Translations under genes and position numbers: made by a program
Assembly: GCA_023433505.1 (NCBI GenBank)
Contig: JAEZCO010000073.1
Span: forward strand, 62,001-126,000
Direction: 5' to 3'
Source of the DNA: Bacillota bacterium
GTDB lineage: Bacteria; Bacillota; Clostridia; Acetivibrionales; DTU013
DNA: 64,000 nt
The notes under the pieces: model-generated
What the model saw: only the letters and a program-made list of their open reading frames with translations
The model's database searches: none
Told to the model about the DNA's origin: nothing
Shown here: one piece after another, positions 9,347 through 16,775 of the stretch
How positions within the stretch are numbered: the first letter of the stretch is position 1
Layout of the letters: every line of letters starts with the position of its first letter

Positions 9347-10303
9347 TTATGTTTCGGCTACAAGCTGCCCCATTTCCTTGAGGTCATATCCGCCGATACC
9401 TTCCAGCTCCATTCTTAGCTCCTGGGAGCGGAGAATTTCAAGGACAGCCTGGTACGGAGCTTTTTTTATATCTTCCTTTTTAATTACAAGCTCATACCTT
9501 TCGGTTTGAAGGGGAATGAAATCAATGCCCTTTACCTGAAGGCCTGATTTTTCATTGCCTATACCGATATCCGCACCTCCCCGGGCCACAGTACTGGCAA
9601 TGGCGAGATGGGAAGTGCTTTCCCGTTCGTAACCCTTGATACTCCCGGAGGGAATTCCAAGCTTCCTGAGATGCTCGTCCAGAAGTACCCTGGTCCCGCT
9701 GCCTTTCTCGCGGTTTATCAGGGTGATGTCCTTCCTTTTGAGGTCTTCCCAGTCGTTTATATTCTTTGGGTTTCCTTTTACGACATAGAAGCCTTGAAGA
9801 CGGCAGGCCAAATGAATGATCACCGCAGGAATACCCGGCAGCATCCTTCGGACAAAAGGGATATTGTATTGTCCGGTATCTCCGTCCCATAAATGGGCGG
9901 TAGCCATCTGGACCTGGCCCTGGTATAAGGCGTAAAGTCCGTTATAGCTTCCCACAAAGGAGCGCAAGGCCTGTACGCCGTTGGGATGAAGCTGCAGATA
10001 CCGGGAAAGGATATCCAACAGCACATCCTGGCCGCAAATCACAAAGCTGTTGTTTCGCGGAAATTCCTCATTTGAGAAAGGGTTTAACCGGGGATTGCGC
10101 TGCGGGGCGCCTGACGGGTTGGTACTTTTTATGCTTTTTGTGCTGTTCTTATATTCATCAACGTCTTTCAAATCTACCCTTACTTTTTTCCCTACGCGAT
10201 AGGCGTTCAATTCTCCTCTTTTAATTAATTCATAGACTGTGTTTTTTGCAATTTTTAATATGTCCGCTACCTCCTGGGGGGTTAAGGCTGAATTGTCATT
10301 CAT
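9347..10303 (-). CDS. HTH regulator with periplasmic-binding-protein-like domain (molybdate-type)
   Basis: One-component transcription regulator. Residues about 1-52 form an excisionase/MerR-like helix-turn-helix (LTPQEVADILKIAKNTVYELIKRGEL). After a Ser/Asn/Pro-rich linker comes a PBP-like domain (about 85-310) related to molybdate or tungstate sensors, with GSGTRVLLDEHL and GGADIGIGNE segments. Proteins of this layout are commonly linked to molybdate transport, and this one is divergent from modABC. It probably binds dyads in the shared 563-bp intergenic region, where a GTTATAT half-site occurs in a palindrome at 10377-10388 and in the dyad at the modA start site. It would replace classical ModE; the ligand is inferred. 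Confidence 0.82.
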   Translation of the reverse strand: MNDNSALTPQEVADILKIAKNTVYELIKRGELNAYRVGKKVRVDLKDVDEYKNSTKSIKSTNPSGAPQRNPRLNPFSNEEFPRNNSFVICGQDVLLDILSRYLQLHPNGVQALRSFVGSYNGLYALYQGQVQMATAHLWDGDTGQYNIPFVRRMLPGIPAVIIHLACRLQGFYVVKGNPKNINDWEDLKRKDITLINREKGSGTRVLLDEHLRKLGIPSGSIKGYERESTSHLAIASTVARGGADIGIGNEKSGLQVKGIDFIPLQTERYELVIKKEDIKKAPYQAVLEILRSQELRMELEGIGGYDLKEMGQLVAET

Positions 10304-10376
10304 CGGGATTCTCCTTTATTTTACTCCTTTAGCTGCTTCTTTACCCTTTCCTGCATACATAATTGGCTGAACGAAA

Positions 10377-10388
10377 CGTTATATAACG
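10377..10388. promoter_or_regulatory. Palindrome CGTTATATAACG, candidate operator
   Basis: A perfect 12-bp palindrome 74 bp upstream of the HTH-PBP regulator gene. It shares the half-site GTTATAT with the dyad at 10677-10702 and resembles half of the ModE box as remembered from enterobacteria. It is probably an autoregulatory site. Another palindrome, GGATAT-T-ATATCC, lies at 10431-10443. No convincing gene exists in 10304-10866. Confidence 0.45.
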
Positions 10389-10592
10389 ATACATGAAAGG
10401 ATGATGCCGAACAAGACTGAGTACTGATATGGATATTATATCCTACTAGTAAAACGAAATCAAATAATAAGTAGAATTTTTCGATAGTATATGCAATTGA
10501 CGTCAGAGCAACATGCAAAATCAGCTTGCCTGATGTAAAAAAATGGTTGCTTTTATCCATAGAAACCTTATAAGATGGCATAATGGCATTTA

Positions 10593-10625
10593 ATTGACAA
10601 AAACTAAATGAAAGTTTTTGTCAAT
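10593..10625. promoter_or_regulatory. 13-bp inverted repeat upstream of the modA promoter
   Basis: ATTGACAAAAACT (10593-10605) and AGTTTTTGTCAAT (10613-10625) form a perfect 13-bp stem with a 7-base loop. It lies just upstream of the modA -35 box. It could be an operator or a terminator of the minus-strand direction; it has short A/T runs but no long T-tract. Confidence 0.45.
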
Positions 10626-10641
10626 GTTTATTCATTTGCTG

Positions 10642-10702
10642 TTGATTTTTTATTTCAAAGCATGTATAATAAACGTGATATAACATTACAAAAGGTTATA
10701 TC
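10642..10702 (+). promoter_or_regulatory. modA promoter with operator dyad at the start site
   Basis: The -35 TTGATT (10642-10647), a 17-bp spacer and the -10 TATAAT (10665-10670) form a near-consensus sigma-A promoter. The expected transcription start falls at the edge of a perfect 8-bp dyad, GATATAAC (10677-10684) and GTTATATC (10695-10702), with a 10-bp spacer. A repressor there would block initiation; alternatively it is the first hairpin of the leader RNA. The predicted leader is about 190 nt. Confidence 0.65.
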
Positions 10703-10784
10703 CAAGCCGATATATGTCATGCCACGTCCTGATATGCCAAGCCGCCATTAAAGAAAGCATGCATAAAGAAATCTCGATGATGAG

Positions 10785-10829
10785 ATGATAGCATTCATAA
10801 AATGAGTGTTATGTTTTATCATTTTTTTA
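10785..10829 (+). terminator. Intrinsic terminator inside the modA leader
   Basis: A long hairpin has an outer ATGATA (10785-10790) / TATCAT (10817-10822) pairing and an inner GCATTCAT / ATGAGTGTT pairing, followed by seven Ts. It lies between the modA promoter and the modA start codon. Transcription of modABC therefore probably depends on read-through, meaning an attenuator or riboswitch in the preceding 100 nt. Confidence 0.55.
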
Positions 10830-10866
10830 TATTTTTCAAAAACATGAATGAGCGGGAGGACTCGAA

Positions 10867-11712
10867 ATGAGCAAATTTAAAAGAGGATTGCTGCTAATTA
10901 CAGCCGTTTTAATACTGGTACTGATGGCCGCTTGCGGCGGACAAACGAATACGGAACAAAGCATATCCCAGGAGACTACGCAAGCGACGACCACGCAGGA
11001 GACTACACAGGAGGTTAAGCCTGTTGCGCTCACTGTCGCAGCCGCTGCGAGCCTCAAGGATGCCATGGAGGAAATTAAAATTGCCTATGCAAAGGAAAAA
11101 TCCAATGTGACCCTTACATATACGTTTGGTTCTTCCGGTTCCCTGCAGCAGCAGATTGAACAGGGTGCGGAGGTGGATGTATTTCTCTCCGCCGCAACAA
11201 AGCAAATGGACGCATTGAAGGACAAGGACCTGATTATGGAGGATACAAGAAAAAACTTTCTGGAAAACAAGATTGTCCTTGTCGTCCCCAAGGATTCATC
11301 GTCGGTCGCTGATTTTAACGATCTTGCGACGGATAAGGTGAAACAAATCGGACTGGGTGAGCCAAAGAGCGTTCCTGTTGGGCAATATGCGGAACAAGTT
11401 TTGACAAAGCTGAATATTCTGGATTCCATTAAGAAGAAGGTTGTTTACGGAAAAGACGTAAAGGAAGTGCTGACCTGGGTGGAAACAGGGAATGCCGATG
11501 CAGGAATTGTATATGAAACCGATGCAAAGGTTTCAGACAAGGTGAAAATCGTGGCAAAGGCACCCGAAGGCTCAACCTCTCCGGTATATTATCCGGCGGC
11601 AGTTATAAAAGCCAGCAAAAATCCGGAGGAGGCAAAGGCTTTTGTTAATTATCTTTACAGCAGCGAAGCAAAGCCTGTGTTTGAAAAGTACGGATTTGTA
11701 TTTATAGAATAA
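10867..11712 (+). CDS. modA: Molybdate ABC transporter substrate-binding lipoprotein
   Basis: Extracellular lipid-anchored receptor that captures molybdate or tungstate for the ModBC importer. It has a lipoprotein signal peptide with lipobox LMAAC (lipidated Cys23), then a Thr/Gln-rich linker (about 30-52), then the ModA domain starting LTVAAAASLKDAMEEI. Other family features are FGSSGSLQQQIEQGAEVDVFLSA, LGEPKSVPVGQYAEQVL and GNADAGIVYETDA. The length of 281 residues is normal. GGGAGGA lies 7-8 bp before the ATG. It is first in modABC and supplies molybdenum for the hydroxylase encoded at 24131-27686. Controlled by the promoter dyad and leader terminator upstream. Confidence 0.95.
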   Translation: MSKFKRGLLLITAVLILVLMAACGGQTNTEQSISQETTQATTTQETTQEVKPVALTVAAAASLKDAMEEIKIAYAKEKSNVTLTYTFGSSGSLQQQIEQGAEVDVFLSAATKQMDALKDKDLIMEDTRKNFLENKIVLVVPKDSSSVADFNDLATDKVKQIGLGEPKSVPVGQYAEQVLTKLNILDSIKKKVVYGKDVKEVLTWVETGNADAGIVYETDAKVSDKVKIVAKAPEGSTSPVYYPAAVIKASKNPEEAKAFVNYLYSSEAKPVFEKYGFVFIE

Positions 11713-11741
11713 GTGGCAATGTCCCGGAGGTGGTTTTGTTC

Positions 11742-12431
11742 ATGAGCATGGATTTATCTCCGTTGTGGATATCAACAAAAACTGCATTTACGGCAACGTT
11801 CATCACCTTCTTTTTAGGGATTGCCGCAGCCTGGTTAATGGCCGGGTACGGGGGAAGGTTTAAAGGAGCTGTGGACAGCGTGCTTACTCTGCCAATGGTA
11901 TTGCCGCCGACGGTAGTCGGATTTTTTCTTCTGGTCCTCTTCGGAAAGAACGGACCCATGGGCAAACTTCTTGATCTTCTGGGCACCCGGATTATTTTCT
12001 CCTGGACGGCAACGGTGATTGCAGCTACCGTGGTGGCATTCCCGCTGATGTATAAAACAGCCAGAGGCGCTTTTGAACAGGTTGACAGAAACCTGATCCA
12101 CGCGGCAAGGACATTAGGGGTTTCGGAGTGGAGGATTTTTTGGAGGGTGACGGTTCCCCTTGCCTGGCCGGGAATTGCAGCCGGGTCTGTCCTGGCCTTT
12201 GCAAGGGCATTGGGGGAGTTCGGAGCAACCCTTATGATCGCAGGCAATATACCCGGCAAAACCCAAACCATCCCCATCGCCATCTACTTTTCTGCGGAAG
12301 GCGGAGAGATGGATAAGGCACTTTTATGGGTTGTGCTGATCTTTATCATTTCGCTTACAGTGATGACACTGATGAACTATTGGAACGAATATCAAAGAAA
12401 AAATATGCATGCAGCCGGGACGGGCCATTGA
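11742..12431 (+). CDS. modB: Molybdate ABC transporter permease
   Basis: Membrane channel subunit of the molybdate importer, with about five helices in 229 residues. The family EAA loop is visible (HAARTLGVSEWRIFWRVTVPLAWPG, about residues 112-136), followed by the ModB/CysT-type segment EFGATLMIAGNIPG. ATG 11742 was chosen because GGAGGTGG ends 9 bp before it; a GTG at 11730 is in frame but lies within that ribosome site. It lies 29 bp after modA and 40 bp before modC. Confidence 0.94.
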   Translation: MSMDLSPLWISTKTAFTATFITFFLGIAAAWLMAGYGGRFKGAVDSVLTLPMVLPPTVVGFFLLVLFGKNGPMGKLLDLLGTRIIFSWTATVIAATVVAFPLMYKTARGAFEQVDRNLIHAARTLGVSEWRIFWRVTVPLAWPGIAAGSVLAFARALGEFGATLMIAGNIPGKTQTIPIAIYFSAEGGEMDKALLWVVLIFIISLTVMTLMNYWNEYQRKNMHAAGTGH

Positions 12432-12471
12432 GATATGTCAACGGCCTGCCGTCAGCCAGGAGGAGATAGCA

Positions 12472-13539
12472 GTGGAGCTGTTTGTCGACATAGAAAAGAG
12501 GCTTCCCGGTTTTATATTGAAGGTAAGCTTTCACACCGGGCAGGATGCGATGGGGCTGCTGGGAGCTTCGGGATCGGGCAAAAGCATGACCCTCCGCTGC
12601 ATAGCGGGTATTGTAAAGCCTGATAGAGGAAAAATCGTACTTAACGGACGTGTATTGTTTGATTCGGAGAGGGGAATCAATATTCCAAGCAGAGAGCGGC
12701 GGGTCGGATACCTTTTTCAGAATTATGCACTGTTTCCCAATATGACGGTTGAGGAAAACATCGGATTTGCGCTGGAGAAACTGCCCAGGGAAAAAAGAAC
12801 AGGTCTTGTGAAGGAGAAAATTGAGAGGATGAAGCTGGAGGGACTGGAAAAGAGATATCCTTTCCAGCTTTCAGGCGGTCAGCAGCAAAGAGTGGCACTT
12901 GCAAGAGCACTGGCGATTGAGCCGGAGGCTTTGCTTCTGGATGAGCCCTTTTCTGCGCTGGATGACCATTTAAGAGGACTTGTTGCCAAAGAACTGATGG
13001 ACACACTTTCGGGTTATCATGGAGTTACCCTGTTTGTAAGCCACAATATGGAAGAGGCATACAAAATCTGCAAGAGGCTGGTGGTTTTAAAAAAAGGAGC
13101 GGTAGAAGCGGCAGGGGACAAGGAGGCGATATTTCAAAATCCTCATACGGTAGAGACAGCACAAATAACGGGCTGTAAAAACTTTTCCAGGGCCAGGTAT
13201 CTGTCCTGCAATGAGCTGTATGCAGTTGACTGGGGCATTAAACTGCATGTCAGGGAAGCCCTTAGGGAAAACCTTGAACATGTGGGGATACGTGCACATT
13301 ACATACAGCAGGCGGAAGAAAACGATAATGAAAACATCTTCGCCTGCCGGCCAGGATTCATCAGTGAAGCGCCCTTTAGAGTATCGGTATATCTTGTCCT
13401 TGAAAATGAAGCTGTCGGCAGTGAAGACTGGCATTTGCACTGGGATATGTCGAAAGAGAGGTGGCTGGAGCTGAAGGAACAGCCGCTGCCGTGGAAAATA
13501 TGCCTGAGTCCGGACAGGCTGATGCCGCTTTATGGTTAG
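12472..13539 (+). CDS. modC: Molybdate ABC transporter ATP-binding protein
   Basis: Cytoplasmic ATPase of the molybdate importer (355 residues from the chosen start). Walker A is GASGSGKSM (about 31-39), the signature is LSGGQQQRVALARAL, Walker B is ALLLDEPFSALD, and the H-loop lies in LFVSHNMEEAY. After about residue 230 there is a C-terminal extension resembling a TOBE-type molybdate-binding module, though weakly conserved. GTG 12472 is preferred: AGGAGGAG lies 6 bp before it, while the in-frame ATG at 12409 overlaps modB and lacks such a site. No terminator was found; the modular repeat follows at 13592. Confidence 0.92.
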   Translation: MELFVDIEKRLPGFILKVSFHTGQDAMGLLGASGSGKSMTLRCIAGIVKPDRGKIVLNGRVLFDSERGINIPSRERRVGYLFQNYALFPNMTVEENIGFALEKLPREKRTGLVKEKIERMKLEGLEKRYPFQLSGGQQQRVALARALAIEPEALLLDEPFSALDDHLRGLVAKELMDTLSGYHGVTLFVSHNMEEAYKICKRLVVLKKGAVEAAGDKEAIFQNPHTVETAQITGCKNFSRARYLSCNELYAVDWGIKLHVREALRENLEHVGIRAHYIQQAEENDNENIFACRPGFISEAPFRVSVYLVLENEAVGSEDWHLHWDMSKERWLELKEQPLPWKICLSPDRLMPLYG

Positions 13540-13591
13540 AGGAAGTAAAATATGCACTGGTGAAATACATAAGTTGAAGTATGTTTTGTGT

Positions 13592-13730
13592 CATTGGTAT
13601 GAAAAGAAGGACTTGAATGGCGATCAATGATCGCCGCTACACCTTTTCATTCTCATATGTGCCACCCTTGTGGCATGGGTATTGGTATGAAAAGTAATCT
13701 GATGTAGCGGCGACCAGTGGTCGCCCACCC
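13592..13730. repeat. Modular palindromic repeat, copy B (order X-Z-X-Y)
   Basis: Same building blocks as 1661-1792 but rearranged: X (ATTGGTATGAAAAG), then Z with the perfect GGCGATCAATGATCGCC palindrome and the TGCCAC/GTGGCA stem, then X again, then Y with the perfect palindrome GGCGACCAGTGGTCGCC. This order is what a tandem array of X-Y-Z would give after losing one Y. It occupies most of the 362 bp between modC and sdaAB; the rest of that gap is the sda promoter. Confidence 0.7.
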
Positions 13731-13774
13731 TTTACATCAATCAGCGCCGTACGGTGTGAAATTTTTCAAGATTA

Positions 13775-13820
13775 TTGCCAAGTTTAGTAGAGGTGTATAT
13801 AATATGCTTATACTAAACTT
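13775..13820 (+). promoter_or_regulatory. sda/selD operon promoter with 10-bp operator dyad
   Basis: TTGCCA (13775-13780), 17 bp, TATAAT (13798-13803). A perfect 10-bp inverted repeat brackets the -10: AAGTTTAGTA (13780-13789) and TACTAAACTT (13811-13820), with a smaller GTATA/TATAC repeat nested inside. A dimeric regulator bound here would cover the promoter. No candidate regulator was identified. Confidence 0.65.
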
Positions 13821-13901
13821 ATGCTGTTTTAAGGTGGTACGCAGGCATCTGCAGCATAGGGATGGATATTTTAAGAATGAACTTATATGGCGGTGCGAAA
13901 C

Positions 13902-14561
13902 ATGAATATCTTTGATATAATCGGACCTGTGATGATCGGTCCGTCCAGCTCCCATACCGCAGGTGCGGTGCGTATCGGCAAAATTGCCAGGAAGCTGCTG
14001 GATGAAGAGGCTGCGGAGGTGGTAATTAAGCTGCATGGCTCTTTTGCGGAAACCTACCGGGGCCATGGGACGGATAAGGCGTTAATCGGCGGACTCATGG
14101 GATTCTCCACTGAGGACGAGAGAATAAGGAACAGCATGGAATTGGCTGAAAAAGCAGGGATGAGGTACCGGATCGAGTCAATTTCCTTACAGGACGTACA
14201 CCCAAACACGGCAGTCATCGAGGCTGTCGGCAAGACCGGAAAAAGGGTCGTGGTCATGGGGGCGTCCATTGGCGGCGGAAATATTGTCATCAAGAAAATC
14301 AATGATCTGGATGTGGAGTTCAACGGGCAGTACTGTTCGCTGATCATCAGCCACATCGACAAGCCGGGAGTCATTGCTTTTGTAACCGGGAGGATGGGCA
14401 ACAGCCAGATCAATATCGCAGGCATGCGGGATTACCGGTCAAGCCGCGGAGGTGAAGCGATTATGATTCTTGAAACGGATCAGGAAGTGGATGAAAAGAC
14501 AGTTCATGATATTAAGAATAACGCAAATATTATGAATGTAATTTATATGGATAAAATATAA
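13902..14561 (+). CDS. sdaAB: L-serine dehydratase, iron-sulfur-dependent, beta subunit
   Basis: Regulatory/structural chain of the two-chain [4Fe-4S] L-serine dehydratase, which deaminates serine to pyruvate and ammonia. The N-terminus carries the family signature (NIFDIIGPVMIGPSSSHTAGA), followed by GSFAETYRGHGTDKAL. The C-terminus is an ACT domain from about residue 145 (ISHIDKPGVIAFVTGRMG). ATG 13902 gives the usual family start with GGCGGTG 6 bp before it; an ATG at 13887 is in frame but has no ribosome site. In a purine-degrading anaerobe, glycine-derived serine would be turned into pyruvate here. It shares a likely operon with the selenium genes downstream. Confidence 0.93.
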   Translation: MNIFDIIGPVMIGPSSSHTAGAVRIGKIARKLLDEEAAEVVIKLHGSFAETYRGHGTDKALIGGLMGFSTEDERIRNSMELAEKAGMRYRIESISLQDVHPNTAVIEAVGKTGKRVVVMGASIGGGNIVIKKINDLDVEFNGQYCSLIISHIDKPGVIAFVTGRMGNSQINIAGMRDYRSSRGGEAIMILETDQEVDEKTVHDIKNNANIMNVIYMDKI

Positions 14562-14743
14562 CAAGACAGCAAAAATGTCCTCCACCTCTATAGGTGACGG
14601 ATACCGAATTGGCGGTCAGGCGGTGGGAATGTCTCCCGCCCGGGGTGCATGGGCGAGCAGCAAATGCAGGGCATTTGCCACCGGCCTCGTTGAAACGCTG
14701 CTTTGGTAACCGGGGAGTTATAAGCTGTCTGCGGAGGCTGAGC
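14562..14743 (+). other. Structured spacer between sdaAB and sdaAA (candidate cis-RNA)
   Basis: A 182-bp gap inside an operon whose later genes are closely packed. It contains at least three hairpins: CACCT/AGGTG (14583-14596), GGCGG-GGGA with TCTC-CCGCC (14619-14640, one bulge), and GCAAATGC/GCATTTGC with a 3-base loop (14660-14678). The last can be enclosed by a GGTG/CACC pairing. It matches no riboswitch class I know. The sdaAA frame is open through it, but that reading is Arg/Cys/Pro-rich and unlike sdaAA N-termini. Confidence 0.45.
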
Positions 14744-15625
14744 ATGTTTACTTATAATACGGTTTCAGAGCTGGTGGAAAAAGCCGCCCTCTCTGAAAAG
14801 ACCATCTCTCAACTGGTGTTGGCGGATCAGGCGGAACAAACGGAATGTCTGCCGGAAGATCTGTATGAACAAATGAGAAGTACATTTTATACCATGAAGG
14901 ACAGCATCATCAACGGCTTAAAGCTTGGGACGAAATCTGCCAGCGGCTTAAGCGGGGGAGATGCGGCCAGATTGCTGCATACCATGGAGGAAGGCAGGAA
15001 TATCGGAGGCAGCGTATTGACGGGAGTTCTTGTAAAAGCCCTTGCCGTCAGTGAATATAACGCATGCATGGGAAAGATTGTGGCAGCGCCCACTGCCGGA
15101 TCCTGCGGAATTCTTCCTGCCGTCCTTGTGACCATGCTGGAGGAGAAAAACATCCCTGAGAAAAACGTGGTCATGAGCCTTTTTACAGCAGGAGCCATCG
15201 GTATGGTGATTGCAAAGAAAGCCAGCATATCCGGAGCCCAGGGCGGATGCCAGGCGGAGTGCGGCAGCGCGGCGGCAATGGCGGCGGCAGCGCTTGTAGA
15301 GCTGTTGGGCGGTACTCCTGCCATGGCTGCCACAGCAAGTGCTATCGCCATGAAGGCGGTTTTGGGTCTGGTGTGCGACCCTGTTGCAGGCCTGGTCGAA
15401 GCGCCGTGCGTCAAGCGTAACGCAATGGGAGCCGCCAATGCGGTGGTTGCCGCGGAAATGGCATTGGCCGGTATTGAGAGCGTTATTCCCATAGACGATG
15501 TGATCGGAGCCATGAAATCCATCGGCGAACTTATGCCCGCCTGTTTGAAAGAAACCTCCAGAGGCGGTCTGGCGGATACAAAAACCGGCAGAAGCCTGGC
15601 GGAAAAAATATATCACAGAAGCTGA
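14744..15625 (+). CDS. sdaAA: L-serine dehydratase, iron-sulfur-dependent, alpha subunit
   Basis: Catalytic chain that holds the oxygen-sensitive [4Fe-4S] cluster. Cluster-type cysteines appear in GSCGILPA, QAECGSA and CDPVAGLVEAPCVKRN. ATG 14744 with GGAGG 6 bp upstream gives 293 residues, the normal length, starting MFTYNTVSELV. The open frame extends 50 codons further upstream through a structured spacer, which I take as non-coding. It forms a heterodimer with SdaAB. The gap to selD is 44 bp, so the operon probably continues. Confidence 0.93.
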   Translation: MFTYNTVSELVEKAALSEKTISQLVLADQAEQTECLPEDLYEQMRSTFYTMKDSIINGLKLGTKSASGLSGGDAARLLHTMEEGRNIGGSVLTGVLVKALAVSEYNACMGKIVAAPTAGSCGILPAVLVTMLEEKNIPEKNVVMSLFTAGAIGMVIAKKASISGAQGGCQAECGSAAAMAAAALVELLGGTPAMAATASAIAMKAVLGLVCDPVAGLVEAPCVKRNAMGAANAVVAAEMALAGIESVIPIDDVIGAMKSIGELMPACLKETSRGGLADTKTGRSLAEKIYHRS

Positions 15626-15669
15626 CATAGCAGCGATTTGTGCTATTTACAAGAATGGAGAGAAAAACG

Positions 15670-16743
15670 GTGGAAGATAAAAAAATACGTTTGACCCAAA
15701 TGTCGTCAAAAGCCGGATGCGCAAGTAAATTCGGCCCAGGGGACCTGGCGGCGGTTTTGTCCCATTTAAAGGACCTGGAGAGCACTGTGGACCCGAATCT
15801 GCTGGTAGGACTGAAGACGTCCGACGATGCGGGTGTATACAAAATCAGTGATGATCTGGCGCTGATACAGACCGTGGATTTTTTTACACCCATTGTGGAT
15901 GATCCCTACACCTTTGGGCTTGTGGCTGCAACAAATGCCCTGAGCGATGTTTACGCCATGGGAGGAAAGCCTCTTACCGCACTGAACATCTGCTGCTTTT
16001 CCACCGGGGTGGATTCAGAGGCGCTGGCCGATATCTTGCGGGGAGGAGCGGATAAGATCATGGAAGCCGGTGCGGTCCTGCTAGGCGGACATACGGTGAC
16101 CGACAACGAAATCAAATACGGAGTCTCGGTGACAGGGCTTGTGCATCCCGGCAAAGTGGTCACGAATGCAGGGTCAAAGCCGGGAGATCTTCTGGTTTTA
16201 ACCAAACCCATAGGGACAGGGATTTTGAGCACGGCGCTGAAAAATGATGCAATTGGTGAAGAAGCTTACATGGAAGCGATACAGTCAATGACTACCTTAA
16301 ATAAAGCCGCTTCCTATGTCATGCAAAGGGTTGGAGTGAATGCCTGTACCGATGTCACCGGCTTCAGCCTCATGGGTCATTCCTATGAAATGGCCAGCGC
16401 CAGCGGGGTGCAGTTCAGGATTTTTGCATCGGAAGTTCCGCTGATGGAAGGTGTATTGGCGCTTGCTGCCAAGGAATATGTCCCCGGCGGCGCATATGCA
16501 AACAGGAAGCACTTCGGACAGTGGGTAAATTTTAAAAATGAAATTTCAGACCCGCTGAAGCTGGCTTTTTTTGATCCGCAAACCTCGGGAGGTCTTTTGA
16601 TGTCTGTGGAAAAAGGAAAAGCCGGCCTTTTGATCGAGGAATTGAAAAAAGAAAACGTAGTAAGGAGCCGGATTATTGGAGAAGTTGTTGACCAAGGCAC
16701 AGAGGAAAATGTTATCAATGTGTACCAGGATCAGGGGATATAG
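15670..16743 (+). CDS. selD: Selenide, water dikinase (selenophosphate synthase)
   Basis: Makes selenophosphate from selenide and ATP. From GTG 15670 (GGAGAG 7 bp upstream) the catalytic pair falls at Cys17 and Lys20 (KAGCASK), the same numbering as the E. coli enzyme. The residue equivalent to E. coli Cys19 is Ser. Other family blocks are DDAGVYKI, TTDFFTPIVDDP-like (QTVDFFTPIVDDP), ATNALSDVYAMGGKPL, LLGGHT, TDVTGFSLMGH and DPQTSGGLL. No selA, selB or selC is in the window, and the neighbours are molybdenum hydroxylase maturation genes. This fits the 'orphan SelD' pattern, where selenophosphate feeds a labile selenium cofactor instead of selenocysteine. Confidence 0.95.
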   Translation: MEDKKIRLTQMSSKAGCASKFGPGDLAAVLSHLKDLESTVDPNLLVGLKTSDDAGVYKISDDLALIQTVDFFTPIVDDPYTFGLVAATNALSDVYAMGGKPLTALNICCFSTGVDSEALADILRGGADKIMEAGAVLLGGHTVTDNEIKYGVSVTGLVHPGKVVTNAGSKPGDLLVLTKPIGTGILSTALKNDAIGEEAYMEAIQSMTTLNKAASYVMQRVGVNACTDVTGFSLMGHSYEMASASGVQFRIFASEVPLMEGVLALAAKEYVPGGAYANRKHFGQWVNFKNEISDPLKLAFFDPQTSGGLLMSVEKGKAGLLIEELKKENVVRSRIIGEVVDQGTEENVINVYQDQGI

Positions 16744-16775
16744 AAGGAGATAAAGGGCCAAAGGGAGTGACAGGC

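Noticed and set aside
10321..10581. 86-codon open frame on the minus strand upstream of the molybdate regulator
   Set aside because: No ribosome site, odd composition, and it overlaps the palindromes of the regulatory region.
14594..14743. In-frame 50-codon N-terminal extension of sdaAA
   Set aside because: The reading is rich in Arg, Cys and Pro and covers a hairpin-rich spacer; ATG 14744 has a proper GGAGG site and gives the family N-terminus.
14562..14743. Possible cobalamin, glycine or tetrahydrofolate riboswitch
   Set aside because: The conserved core blocks of these classes as I recall them are not present.
15670..15740. Selenocysteine version of SelD
   Set aside because: The active-site codon is TGC (Cys17), with no in-frame TGA.
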